This document shows, piece after piece, positions 26,545-35,435 of a stretch of 64,000 nt of DNA. The position numbers and the translations under genes are program-made. The stretch's first letter is position 1. Each line of letters starts with the position of its first letter. The notes beneath the pieces were generated by a model. The model made no database searches, was not told the DNA's origin, and saw nothing but the letters and a program-made list of their open reading frames with translations. Source of the stretch: Pseudomonas gingeri (lineage in GTDB: Bacteria; Pseudomonadota; Gammaproteobacteria; Pseudomonadales; Pseudomonadaceae); assembly GCF_013386165.1 (NCBI RefSeq), contig NZ_JACAOS010000021.1, positions 340,833 to 404,832 of the forward strand. Direction: 5' to 3'.

Positions 26545-27983
26545 GCGGTAGCGTCGAGGTTTTCACCCGTCTTGCTGCGCGTCATCGCCGCGGCCAGGCC
26601 TGCGCCCAGCGCGGCAAACACCGCGCCCACCAGAAAGGCGCTCTGATACCCGTCGTTCAAGGCTGAGAGTGCCGGCACGCCCATACCCAGGTGCTGTTCG
26701 GTGCGTGCCGCCGCCAGGCTGGCCAACGCCGCCAACCCGAGTGCGCCGCCCATCATGAAGGCGGTATTGACCATCCCGGACGCCAGTCCCGACTCGGACG
26801 GCGCAACATCATTCATCGCCGCCAGCAGCAGTGGGTTGAAGGCAATCCCCGCCCCCAGTCCCAGCAGCACCATTCCCGGCAGCACGTGGTGCAGGAACTG
26901 GCCATCCACCGGCGCCTGGGCAAACAGCAGCAGCCCGACGCTGGCCAGGGCCAACCCGCCGGCCAGAGGCAGGCGAATGCCGAAGCGCATCACCAGCCGG
27001 GCCGAGATCCCCAGGGAGAAGACCGCCATGATCACGTTGGCGGGCAGGAACGCGAGCCCCACTTCCAGCGGTGTGTAGCCCAGCACCAACTGCATGTACA
27101 GCGCCGAGAGGAAGAACCAGGCAAACATCGCGGCGGCCCAGAGCACGCCGATAATATTGGCGATTGCCAGGTTGCGCAGGCGGAACAGGCGCAGCGGCAT
27201 CAGCGGGGTTTTCACGCGGGTCTCGATGACCAGGAAGGCCAGCAGCAAGCCGACGGCAATCAGCAGTTGCGCGACAGTGCGCAGCGAGGTCCAACCCATT
27301 TCATTGCCGTTGACGATGGCGTAGACCGCCAGCATCAGCGAGGCCGTGACTGTCAGCGCGCCGGCCACGTCCAGGTCGCGGGACGGGTGCTGGTTGAGGC
27401 TCTCGGAAAGCAGGCGCAGGGACAGCGCGATCACCATCACGCCAATCGGCAGGTTGACCAGGAAGATCCAGTGCCAGCTCAAGGAACCGGTCAGGGCGCC
27501 GCCCAGCAGGGCTCCCAGGCTGCCGCCGCCGGCGCAGACAAAACCGTAGACGCCCATGGCCTTGGCCCGGTCGGCCGGTTCGGTGAACAGGTCCATGATC
27601 AGCGACAGGGCCACGGCGCTGACCACGGCGGCCGCCACCCCCTGGAAGGCCCGGGCCCAGATCAGCAGGTCCTGGCTGTAGGCCACGCCGCAGGCCAGCG
27701 AGGCCAGGGTGAAGCAGGCGATGCCGAGCAGGAACAGGCGGCGGTGTCCGTAGAGATCGCCCAGGCGCCCGCCCAGCAGCAGAAAGCCGCCGAAGGTCAG
27801 CATGTAGGCGTTCACCACCCAGGCGAGGGCCGTTTGCGTGAAGTGCAGGTCGGTCTGGATCGACGGCAGCGCGACATTGACGATGGTGGTGTCGAGCACA
27901 ATCATCAGTTCCCCGAGGCAGAGGACGATCAAGGCGAGCCAACGGTGGTCCGAGCCGGCTGCGGCGCAGGCAGGTGCTGTCAT
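26541..27983 (-). CDS. MFS drug efflux transporter, DHA2 family
   Basis: 480-aa transporter with the DHA2 opening LGELMIVLDTTIVNVALPSIQ, the motif A loop GGRLGDLYGHRRLFLLG and the antiporter motif C region GGGSLGALLGGALTG. About 14 TM segments. Convergent with the MHYT gene (4-bp overlap of stops) and transcribed alone. Paralogous in family to the pump at 21,165, but not a close copy. Substrate unknown. Confidence 0.92.
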   Translation of the reverse strand: MTAPACAAAGSDHRWLALIVLCLGELMIVLDTTIVNVALPSIQTDLHFTQTALAWVVNAYMLTFGGFLLLGGRLGDLYGHRRLFLLGIACFTLASLACGVAYSQDLLIWARAFQGVAAAVVSAVALSLIMDLFTEPADRAKAMGVYGFVCAGGGSLGALLGGALTGSLSWHWIFLVNLPIGVMVIALSLRLLSESLNQHPSRDLDVAGALTVTASLMLAVYAIVNGNEMGWTSLRTVAQLLIAVGLLLAFLVIETRVKTPLMPLRLFRLRNLAIANIIGVLWAAAMFAWFFLSALYMQLVLGYTPLEVGLAFLPANVIMAVFSLGISARLVMRFGIRLPLAGGLALASVGLLLFAQAPVDGQFLHHVLPGMVLLGLGAGIAFNPLLLAAMNDVAPSESGLASGMVNTAFMMGGALGLAALASLAAARTEQHLGMGVPALSALNDGYQSAFLVGAVFAALGAGLAAAMTRSKTGENLDATA

Positions 27984-28074
27984 GAGGGGGGGATCTCTCG
28001 TGTGAGGGCCGGCGAGTTTAGGCCGCCGGCCAAAGACCGCTCAATAGACAGAGTGTAGGAAGGTTGTGAAGGGA

Positions 28075-29256
28075 TCAGGGCGCCGCAGGGATGATCGGAA
28101 AGCGGATATCGAAGGTCGTGCCGTTCTGCGCATCCGAACTGACCCTCACCTCGCCACCGTGGGCCTTGGCGATTTCTCGAACGATAAACAGCCCCAGCCC
28201 GACGCTGCGCATGTCGCTGTCGCCCTCGGTGCCGCGGGTCATCGGTTCGAACAACACGGCCTTCAGGTCATCCGGGATGGCGGGGCCGGCGTTGTGTACG
28301 CAGAGGCTGGCCATGTTGTCTTCCAGGCACGAGGTGATGCTGATCGGTTGCTGGAGATCGCCGTAGGCAACGCTGTTGGCAACCAGGTTGCCGATGATCT
28401 GTTGAATCCGGTCCGCATCGAGGCGAGCGCTGCCGGTGCCGATGGCCCGGTGCAGCAGTTTCGCGGTGGGGAAGGTCACCCGCAGTTCGTCGACACTCAG
28501 GCGGGTGACGTTGTGCAGGTCCAGTGGCGCGGGGGAGATGGCCAGGCCCTTGCCGACCCTGGCCAGGGCGAAGTCCAGCAGGTCGGCAATCATGCGCCGG
28601 GCGCGTTCCGCTGACTGGCTGATATGGTCGAGCATCCGGGTTTCCCGGGCCGTGCGCTCGCCTCGGGCGAGAAAGTCCGAAGCCATGGTGATCGCGGTCA
28701 GCGGGTTTTTCAGGTCATGGCTGACGATGGCGACCATCTGTTCGGCGAACAATGCCCGCCGCTGGGCCGTCTCAAAGTCCAGGCTCAGTTGCGCCTGGGC
28801 TTCCTTTAATGCCGCTTCGGCGGCGCTCTTCTGGCGCAGCAGGTCTTCGGCGGTTTTGCGCGCGTTGAGCAGTTCACGTTCGTACTTGTCGCGGTCGGTG
28901 GTGCCGAACAGCGCCAGTTCATAAAAGGCCCCGTCGGCCTGCTCGCGCCTGACGCCATTGAGCAGCATGGTGACGGTGTGTCGGTCGTGATGCTGCAGAT
29001 CGAGTTTCACTTCGGCGACGGAGCCCTGCATTTTCATCAGGGGCGCCCAGTGCGTCTGATGAAAGATCCGCCCGCCCATGGTCAACAGATCCTGGAAGCG
29101 CCGGCCGCACAGTTGTGCCTGGCTGAAGCCGAGCCAGTGGCTGAAGGTCTGGTTGGCGCGCAGGATGGTGCCGTCCTCGCGAGTCACCACCAGACCGCAG
29201 GGTGCACCTTCGAACAGCGTCAGCAGATCGGGCAGCGGCGGCTCTTCAGTCGACAT
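28075..29256 (-). CDS. PAS-domain sensor histidine kinase
   Basis: 393-aa soluble kinase without TM segments. N-terminal PAS domain (ALFEGAPCGLVVTREDGTILRANQ..., residues about 10-125), a short coiled coil, the HisKA box FAEQMVAIVSHDLKNPLTAI with the phosphoacceptor His near 178, and an HATPase domain (N box QIIGNLVANSVAYG, G box VGLGLFIVREIAKAHGG). Its ATG lies inside the end of the RsbQ-like hydrolase gene (11-bp overlap), indicating tight coupling. No response regulator is adjacent. Confidence 0.88.
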   Translation of the reverse strand: MSTEEPPLPDLLTLFEGAPCGLVVTREDGTILRANQTFSHWLGFSQAQLCGRRFQDLLTMGGRIFHQTHWAPLMKMQGSVAEVKLDLQHHDRHTVTMLLNGVRREQADGAFYELALFGTTDRDKYERELLNARKTAEDLLRQKSAAEAALKEAQAQLSLDFETAQRRALFAEQMVAIVSHDLKNPLTAITMASDFLARGERTARETRMLDHISQSAERARRMIADLLDFALARVGKGLAISPAPLDLHNVTRLSVDELRVTFPTAKLLHRAIGTGSARLDADRIQQIIGNLVANSVAYGDLQQPISITSCLEDNMASLCVHNAGPAIPDDLKAVLFEPMTRGTEGDSDMRSVGLGLFIVREIAKAHGGEVRVSSDAQNGTTFDIRFPIIPAAP

Positions 29257-30062
29257 GGGGAGCGGCCCAGGGCGACAGGAAGCGGTCCATGGCTTCGGAA
29301 CAGGCACTTGGTGCACTCATGTGCGGGCAGTGGCCGACGTTGGGCACCAGGCACAGCGTGCTGTCGGGCAAGGCGGCATGCAGGTACTCGCCCACGCCGA
29401 CCGGGGCGATGAGGTCGTCGCTGGATTGCAGGATCAGGGTCGGCGTGCCCAGGCCGCTGACGTCCTTGCGGTTGTCCGACATGAACGTCACCCGGGCGAA
29501 CTGCCTGGCAATCTCGGGTTCGGTGCGGCAGAAACTGTTGGTGAGTTCTTCGCTCAGCGCCGGTTGCCCTGGCGCGCCCATGATGACCGGGGGCCATGGT
29601 GCTCGACCAGCCGAGGTAATTGCTGTCGAGGGTGTCGAGCAGCGAGTGGATGTCCTCGCGCTTGAACCCGCCCAGGTAACCGTCGTCATCGATGTAGCAG
29701 GGGGAGGGGCCGATCATCACGTGGGCGGCGATCCGGCCGGGGGCCTGGCGATCGGCCAGGACGCCGATCATGGCGCTGACGGAGTGGCTGACCAGGATGA
29801 CCGGGCCACTGGCGTACTGCTTGATGATTTCCCCCAGGTCCTGGGCGTAGCCTGCCAGCGAATCGTATTTCTGCTTGTCGTAGGCCCCGAGATCCGAGCG
29901 GCCGGCCCCGACCAGGTCATACAACACCACCCGGAAACGCCCGGTGAAGTGTGGGTACAGGTAGTTCCACATGGTCTGATCGCAGCCGAAGCCGTGGGAG
30001 AAGATCAACGTCGTGGGACCTTCTCCTACCTGCTTTATGTTGTTGCGATGCTGAACGTCCAT
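29246..30062 (-). pseudogene. RsbQ-like alpha/beta hydrolase, frameshifted
   Basis: Two overlapping reading frames together make a full RsbQ/KAI2-type alpha/beta hydrolase of about 271 aa. The first frame gives VGEGPTTLIFSHGFGCDQTMW, the nucleophile elbow SHSVSA and RFRVVLYDLVGAGRSDL; the second gives LILQSSDDLIAP and NVGHCPHMS with the catalytic Asp and His. They meet at a run of five G at about 29,592-29,596 (plus strand): after STMAP, one extra base throws the frame, and removing it restores STMAPVIMGAPGQPALSE. Either a real mutation or a sequencing error. Start at 30062 by family length; stop at 29246 overlaps the PAS kinase start. Confidence 0.8.
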
Positions 30063-30408
30063 GGTTTTCTTCTCGAGCGATCCAAATGGGATTTTTGTGT
30101 CAGTCGGAGTGTAGAGAGTCATCGGCATCTGGTCACGTACTGCGGCCGATGGCAGCGCTTGTCCGGAATTGATGTTCGGCTCGAGAGGTGGAGTCGGTTA
30201 CACGCTCCACGCACGGCTCTGTAAGGCACCGAGATAGAGCCCCTTATTTCATCCAGCGAGGGGCCTCTGTTCGTCCGGGCGTATCCTCCGTTTTCTTTCT
30301 TGACCTTCGGGCAATAAAACCGGTCGTGGGTAAACCAGTTTGTTGACTGACATCCTGTTTTTTTCTGATGACACTGAAGCCTCGATATCCACGTATCAGG
30401 AGCCTTCT
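30063..30408. other. intergenic stretch at left edge of the island
   Basis: No complete gene. On the plus strand a short frame ending at 30224 (RLSGIDVRLERWSRLHAP) may be the 3' tail of a truncated element gene. A hairpin with GCCCCT / AGGGGC arms lies at 30239-30264. The chromosome/island boundary probably falls here, but I see no tRNA or att-type direct repeat to fix it. Confidence 0.4.
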
Positions 30409-31152
30409 ATGTCCAATCCTCAACTCGATCTCGGTCCTTTGCGCAGTTCCATGGAGCTTACGCTCCACACCCATCATGCTGTGCGTATCTGGCAAGGCCG
30501 ATCGGCCAGTGAAGAAAAGAACGGCATCATCGGCCTCAGCGGTTTTGTCCATGTGATGAGCAAAATCAAGCGGGGGGCCGAACAAGATGATCCTTACGCT
30601 GACTTCTGGATGATCCGTGTCCAGGAAAAGTTGGAGCACTCGAAAGATGCGTTGACGCTGATCGAAGATCAATTGGAGCAACTGATGAGCCGCCTGCCCA
30701 AGGCGATCTATGTGGGCGACAACCTCAATGTTCATCCGCTGACACTGCCGCTGTCGATCAATACACCGTTGAGTTTTATGGCCGTGTACCTGCTGATCGA
30801 CTACGACAACATCGTGCGCCGGTTGCTGCTGGCTCATCGCACGGCCTTGATCGGCCGCCGGGATATGGCGCATTGGATTGATGCCGTTGGGCATGTGCTG
30901 CGAAGCCTGTGCGGCCTTGCTCAGCAGTTCAAGTTCTCTGGCGTCACCCGTGAAGACTTCATCACCAACAATGCGTTGGCCCGTGAGGCCCGGGAGCGCT
31001 TTGGAGAGCTGCCGTCCGAGGTGCTGGAGGGAACGTGCCGTTCTGAATTTGCGCCTCCGATTATTCGGCGCCGGATGAGTGATAAGGGGCTGCTTGAGGA
31101 GGCTGAGGTCACGGCTGAAGAACGGATCGTGCGTGAGTACCTGGGAGGCTGA
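30409..31152 (+). CDS. PFL_4669 family integrating conjugative element protein (TIGR03761)
   Basis: 247-aa protein recognisable as the TIGR03761/PFL_4669 family of integrative conjugative elements: opening LGPLRSSMELTLHTHHAVRIWQGR (in part SMELTLHTHHA), YADFWMIRVQEKL, and PPIIRRRMSD near the C-terminus. Family function is not established; genes of this type sit in the replication/maintenance region of PFGI-1/pKLC102-like elements, next to an SSB gene, as here. Start 30409 has GGAG upstream. Confidence 0.88.
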   Translation: MSNPQLDLGPLRSSMELTLHTHHAVRIWQGRSASEEKNGIIGLSGFVHVMSKIKRGAEQDDPYADFWMIRVQEKLEHSKDALTLIEDQLEQLMSRLPKAIYVGDNLNVHPLTLPLSINTPLSFMAVYLLIDYDNIVRRLLLAHRTALIGRRDMAHWIDAVGHVLRSLCGLAQQFKFSGVTREDFITNNALAREARERFGELPSEVLEGTCRSEFAPPIIRRRMSDKGLLEEAEVTAEERIVREYLGG

Positions 31153-31156
31153 CGCG

Positions 31157-31729
31157 ATGACTTTTTCCAGAAGTGGTTTTGCTGATGAGCAGCCGACATT
31201 GCCGGGAGTTGAGGCTAAACACGATGCCTTCCGACCACTGCAACACACAGCCTTCTGCGCAGTGAAACACGCTGCCTTCTTCAAAGGGCTTTTAAAGCCT
31301 TTTAAGGGTAAGGGGGAGCTGCTGCAATTCGGGGAGGCATGCAGTGAACTGACCGGCAGTTTGATCGAGTTGGCCATTGAGGGTGTACTGGCCCAAGCCG
31401 AGCAGTATCCGTTCACCTTGCTGCCCATTCGGTTGACCCGGCAGTCCACGGGGGCAGGTACCGTGTTTTTGCGTTGGTGCCGGGTGGATCGGTCCAAGAT
31501 GGGGGTGGACCTATGGGCGGAGTTGATCGGCGACATGCGTACCTCGATCAACCTGCTTCCCGATCTCTATGCGCTGGAGCTCCAGCGGATCGTAATCAAT
31601 ATGCAGATCAGCCTGGCCCACAGCATCAGTCGCCAGGCATATCTGTGCGCGGGCAAGGTGGAGGTGGCTGATCAGGTTTATCGCCAGCGAATGGAGCAAC
31701 ATATCCGTCATCACAGGGAGGAGAACTGA
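31157..31729 (+). CDS. DUF3158 family ICE protein
   Basis: 190-aa protein encoded 4 bp after the PFL_4669 gene, with GGGAGG before its ATG. Segments such as LKGFKGKGELLQFG (seen as LKPFKGKGELLQFG), GAGTVFLRWRR-like TGAGTVFLRWCRVD and LPDLYALELQRIVINMQISL match what I recall of DUF3158, a family found with PFL_4669 and SSB genes in conjugative elements. Function unknown. Part of a three-gene operon. Confidence 0.8.
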   Translation: MTFSRSGFADEQPTLPGVEAKHDAFRPLQHTAFCAVKHAAFFKGLLKPFKGKGELLQFGEACSELTGSLIELAIEGVLAQAEQYPFTLLPIRLTRQSTGAGTVFLRWCRVDRSKMGVDLWAELIGDMRTSINLLPDLYALELQRIVINMQISLAHSISRQAYLCAGKVEVADQVYRQRMEQHIRHHREEN

Positions 31730-31731
31730 TC

Positions 31732-32136
31732 ATGGCGACCAACTTTTGGGGCGAAGGGAACATCGGCACCCAGCCTGAATTCAAGGAGTTCCCCAATGGC
31801 AACAACGCGCCGCGCCGGCTGCTTCGATTGAATGTGTACTTCGACAATCCGGTTCCCAGGGGCGACGGTGAGTATGAAGATCGAGGCGGGTACTGGGCTG
31901 GCGTTGATATGTGGCACAAGGACGCTGAACGTTACGCAGAACTCTATCGCAAGGGGATGCGGGTGCTGATCGTGGGGCGAATCCTCATGGACAAGTGGCT
32001 GGACGATAAAGGCGTCGAGTGCCGAACAATGAAAGTCCAGGCCACTCGCGTGGGAATTTTACCGCACCGTGTTGAGCTCGTGGTGATGGCTGCGCAGGAG
32101 CGGCCTGTGGTTGAGGCGGATGATCAGCAGGCGTGA
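31732..32136 (+). CDS. ICE-type single-stranded DNA-binding protein
   Basis: 134-aa OB-fold protein: EGNIGTQPEFKEFPNGN, RLNVYFDNPVP, WAGVDMWHKDAERYAELYRKGMRVLIVGRI (in part YAELYRKGMRVLIVGR) and MKVQATRVGILP follow the SSB pattern of beta strands. It lacks a long acidic C-terminal tip of the chromosomal Ssb but ends in EADDQQA. Begins 2 bp after the DUF3158 stop. In intact elements a topoisomerase III gene usually follows; here it is missing, so the operon is truncated. Confidence 0.85.
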   Translation: MATNFWGEGNIGTQPEFKEFPNGNNAPRRLLRLNVYFDNPVPRGDGEYEDRGGYWAGVDMWHKDAERYAELYRKGMRVLIVGRILMDKWLDDKGVECRTMKVQATRVGILPHRVELVVMAAQERPVVEADDQQA

Positions 32137-32254
32137 AGAGGGCTCTGAGCCGGAGGGCAGTGGTTCCTGGTAGGGCTGCTCTCTCCACTCAAATGCCGGG
32201 TCGGCAGAAATTGGCCCAGTGCAGTGATCTGGAAGCGACGAACGCCGGAGCCTG

Positions 32255-33130
32255 TCACTTTGAGCTCGGGTTGACGGTGGCAGTGACTTTCCAAGTCTTC
32301 TCGCCTGGGTGCTGTATTGGCTCGTCAGGAAATCGGTAGTCGCTCATGGCTTGCAGCACAGCTTGGTCGACCGTGCTGTCGCCCGAGCTTTCCAACAGCG
32401 ATATCTGGGGCACAACAGAGCCTGGGATGTATGCCAATTGGAGCTGGGTGGGTTTGTTCGCAGCGCTTGTCTTGCTCTGCTTCGACAAGGTTTGCTCTAA
32501 CTCCCATATTTTTCTGCCCAGTTGGTTTTGTACGCCGCTGACCCAGATCTCGTTGTAGTGCCTTTCCTGCTCAGCAGTCAGCACCAGACCTTGGGCACGT
32601 AGTCGTTGAACACTCTTCCAAGCCTTATCCTCGCTGTACCTGATCGCGTTCACGTAAAGCGCCAGTGCGCCTTCAAGATCCTGGGGGCCACCTTTTCCTT
32701 CTTCCATGAGCTTGGCCAAATGAGTCGCGTTGTTTTCATTTCCGGGCTCGGCGGCAGCAAGCTGATAAAACTGCCTGGCCTTCACGTAGTTGGTGGGCTC
32801 ACCGATACCTTCTTCCTCCATGCGACCGAGTTGGTAATAGGCCGAGGCGTTCACTTCGGCCAAGGACTGATAGAGGGCTTTAGCCTTCGGTATGTCTTGC
32901 GGTACGCCATGGCCACGCTCATACAGACTGCCGAGCATCCCCTTGCACAGGGGGTCACCGTTCTCGCTGCGTGCCTGAATGTACTCGACCTGCTCCTGGG
33001 TGATGGGGTTCTGGTCCCGGTAGTGCCAGCAACGCAGGCCTGCGACACTGTCGTCCTGAGCGTTGGGGGTGGTGCTTTTGCACCCTGCAATCAGGGCGCT
33101 GAGCATCAGTAGGAAAACAGCTTTGTTCAT
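32255..33130 (-). CDS. Sel1-repeat lipoprotein with TonB-like C-terminal domain
   Basis: 291-aa protein. Lipoprotein signal with LIAGCKS near residue 18; then Sel1/TPR-type repeats (GMLGSLYERGHGVPQDIPKAKALYQSLAE, in part; YYQLGRMEEEGIGEPTNYVKA). The last 60 residues (PGSVVPQISLLESSGDSTVDQAVLQAM, in part) resemble the TonB C-terminal fold. Start 33130 chosen at the signal peptide. A repeat lipoprotein with a TonB-like end could serve in envelope contacts; function is not known. First of three consecutive minus-strand lipoprotein genes in the island. Confidence 0.75.
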   Translation of the reverse strand: MNKAVFLLMLSALIAGCKSTTPNAQDDSVAGLRCWHYRDQNPITQEQVEYIQARSENGDPLCKGMLGSLYERGHGVPQDIPKAKALYQSLAEVNASAYYQLGRMEEEGIGEPTNYVKARQFYQLAAAEPGNENNATHLAKLMEEGKGGPQDLEGALALYVNAIRYSEDKAWKSVQRLRAQGLVLTAEQERHYNEIWVSGVQNQLGRKIWELEQTLSKQSKTSAANKPTQLQLAYIPGSVVPQISLLESSGDSTVDQAVLQAMSDYRFPDEPIQHPGEKTWKVTATVNPSSK

Positions 33131-33344
33131 GAATTCGATCCGTTGAATTTGCCCAGATATCAAACGACACCTGCTGGTCACTGCACGCCGGGGCTGAGTG
33201 CTTAAGCTCGCCCTGGGCGTACTGATTTGAGTGAGGGGTGTAACGTCACTGGTGAGCCCGAATGAGCGACACCGTTTGGCAGAGGGCCTGCCGCTCATCA
33301 CCGCACAGGTTGGGCGGTGATGAGCGTGCGCTGTACGCCGACCT

Positions 33345-34208
33345 TTAGCAGCCGATCTGCTTGGCTAACTGCCCAACTGTCGACTTGAGAGGGCCTTGGG
33401 TTTCTGGCGGTAGCTGTGACCAGAGCTTGAGCCCTGTTCTCTGCTCGATCTGCTCGACCGTCACCTGGTAGGTGCAGAAGTTGGCAGCACGGGGCGTGTC
33501 CTGGTCCATGATGAAGGCCGAGAACGTGGTGAGGGTGGGGGTCGTGTTGGTGAAAATGATCTTCCAGTAACCGCTCGGGATCGTGTGCTTTTTGGTGGTG
33601 CCGGGGAGGGTGCCAATGTACCGCTCGTACAACGGGCCTGTGGCCACATACACGGCATTGATCCCTGGACGGCTCACCAGGTTACGCTCCTGGTCCTCAA
33701 GGCGAGCCCAGGCTCCCTGGTTGAGCTCTGCTTTTTGAGGCGTGATGTTGGAGAGGTAGTTGAGCGCCTCCCAGTCAGGCACGCCGCCCATGGACGCGAG
33801 GTTGGTCTGATGCCCTCGGTCCGTCTTCAGCGCCTCGTTGGCGCCGTTGTAGTCAGGCGGATCCAGCGTATCGCCAGCCGCAATGTCCGGGTCCTTCTTC
33901 CAGTTACGAGGACGATTGGAGGCCGGCGTGTCTTTGGTGATCCGGTAGGCAACCCACTTCGCGAACTTGGTGGTGGCATCGTTGTTGAGCGTGTAAGCCG
34001 TTCTGACCAGCGTTACGTCGCTACCTCCCACCGGACATCCCACCGAGCAGTTATCGATTCCAGCGGCTCTCTCAGGCTGTATGGCCTGAACGTTGGGGGC
34101 TGCGGGAGCTGTGGGGGTTGTGGAGGTTTGAGGCTCAATCGTGGAGCAGGAGGAGGTGAGTGCAACGGAGAGAAGAAAGAGGTATTTGAACGTCCTGTTC
34201 GGCAGCAT
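33345..34208 (-). CDS. exported DNA/RNA non-specific endonuclease (NUC1/EndoG fold) lipoprotein
   Basis: 287-aa protein with a lipoprotein signal (SVALTSSCS) and a proline-threonine linker, followed by a beta-beta-alpha-Me nuclease domain. The catalytic motif is TDRGHQTN near residue 128 and the metal-binding Asn follows in NYLSNITPQKAELNQGAW. These match the Serratia nuclease/EndoG DRGH family, with His as general base. Surface or periplasmic location suggests degrading DNA in the envelope, perhaps entry exclusion or nutrient use. Transcribed alone or with the Sel1 gene downstream. Confidence 0.85.
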   Translation of the reverse strand: MLPNRTFKYLFLLSVALTSSCSTIEPQTSTTPTAPAAPNVQAIQPERAAGIDNCSVGCPVGGSDVTLVRTAYTLNNDATTKFAKWVAYRITKDTPASNRPRNWKKDPDIAAGDTLDPPDYNGANEALKTDRGHQTNLASMGGVPDWEALNYLSNITPQKAELNQGAWARLEDQERNLVSRPGINAVYVATGPLYERYIGTLPGTTKKHTIPSGYWKIIFTNTTPTLTTFSAFIMDQDTPRAANFCTYQVTVEQIEQRTGLKLWSQLPPETQGPLKSTVGQLAKQIGC

Positions 34209-34587
34209 GACTACTGGTCCTGTACGGGTTTTTTCATCGGCGCTATCAAGAAATGATCAGGCGCCGGTTGGTGCCAGGAAGGCTTTTCAGCGCTTCGGCG
34301 GGCGTCAGGATAGGGGATTTGAGGACGATTCTCTACCGCTCGAAAGACCTGTCTGTCTCGCATGAGTCCGAATAAGTGATACGAGTGATTACCTTTCGAC
34401 AGCGGTCCGACGTGCTTTTGTGAAGACGGCGTTAATACACCATTGCCGGGGGATTCTCGGTCCCCGTCTACGCAGACTCTGATATCAGTGATGGTTGTGG
34501 GGTTTGAGCCTGTTGCGGTCAATACGCCCCTGCACGAGGGGCTGCCATTTCAGTGCTCAGCCCTCTAATGAGGAATAGGTGTGCGGC
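34209..34587. other. intergenic region with one short hairpin
   Basis: About 380 bp without a convincing reading frame. Contains a 6-bp-stem hairpin GCCCCT-GCACG-AGGGGC at 34526-34542, possibly a transcript end. It presumably holds the promoter of the DRGH nuclease gene. Confidence 0.4.
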
Positions 34588-35214
34588 TTATGTGCTGCTC
34601 AGGATCCTCAAGGCGGCCTTGCAGGCTTGCTGCGTCTGCTTTCTGTAGTTCGTGCGCAAAGGCGATATCCCCTTTTCCGATTTGGCACGTTTTAAAATCG
34701 ACTCCAAGTTGTCATCGGGTACCGTGGAGCGAAGCAGCAACACATCGGTGTACCGCGAGGTCAGGTAACGGCTCTCCCCAGCGGCTTTAGCCAAGGCATT
34801 ATCCTTGTAGGCCTTCTCACCAATGGGGGTTCTTACGCCGGCGTAAATGAGTGCCCTCTTGGTGGGGGAGACACCGTTATCGTCCATGGCCAGTGAGAGG
34901 ACCGCATCGGCCTCGTCCTTCGAGCATCCCTGATCCCAATACAGAAAATCATGAATGATGGCGGGAGCCATTGAACGGTCTGTTTTAGATTCCCACCACC
35001 AGAGTGAGCGAGGAATACTCGCAAGATCCGTAATGAATCCGCGTGGCACTTCGACGGTGTAAGACGTAGTCGTGATGGCGTAGCGAAGCGGCGTGGCGAC
35101 GATGAACACGTCATCAGCCAAGCGTGCCACATTGGGCGGATTAGTCGTTGCACAGGAGCCGATGAACAGGGTGAGGAGCAAGAGGCTGACGTGTTTTAGG
35201 TCACGTAAAAGCAT
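34588..35214 (-). CDS. DUF1353 lipoprotein
   Basis: 208-aa protein with a lipoprotein signal (LLLTLFIGSCAT). The DUF1353 core is clear: YTVEVPRGFITDLASIPRSLWWW, then PAIIHDFLYWDQGCSKDEAD with the conserved His-Asp. DUF1353 proteins are common in phages and mobile elements and have been suggested to relate to peptidoglycan or tail functions, but this is unproven. The cysteine at the lipobox places it in the envelope. Same strand as the neighbouring lipoproteins, separated by long gaps. Confidence 0.82.
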   Translation of the reverse strand: MLLRDLKHVSLLLLTLFIGSCATTNPPNVARLADDVFIVATPLRYAITTTSYTVEVPRGFITDLASIPRSLWWWESKTDRSMAPAIIHDFLYWDQGCSKDEADAVLSLAMDDNGVSPTKRALIYAGVRTPIGEKAYKDNALAKAAGESRYLTSRYTDVLLLRSTVPDDNLESILKRAKSEKGISPLRTNYRKQTQQACKAALRILSST

Positions 35215-35435
35215 GAGCGGTGACTCCTGTCTGATTGAGTTCGCGATCTCTCTCCACAGGCCTTGTAAGGCATTCGTGTTTGACAGGGCTGATCAATCAC
35301 CATCAACGTGTGGATTGCTCCAGCGTAGCTGCGTTCTTGGAGGGTGTGAGACTTTCAGCACCCATGTTGAAGATCGTTAGATCGCAGTGCTGGAGGCAAT
35401 GCAGGGGTCAACTCTGTAGCGGCCATTGGGCAGCG

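Noticed and set aside
30063..30408. Search for a tRNA or att-type direct repeat at the left island edge
   Set aside because: No tRNA-like sequence and no repeat shared with the right edge near 50,735 was seen, so an attachment site is not claimed.
30244..31551. 435-codon minus-strand frame over the PFL_4669 and DUF3158 genes
   Set aside because: No family features and no ribosome site; the plus-strand genes form a compact operon with good ribosome sites.
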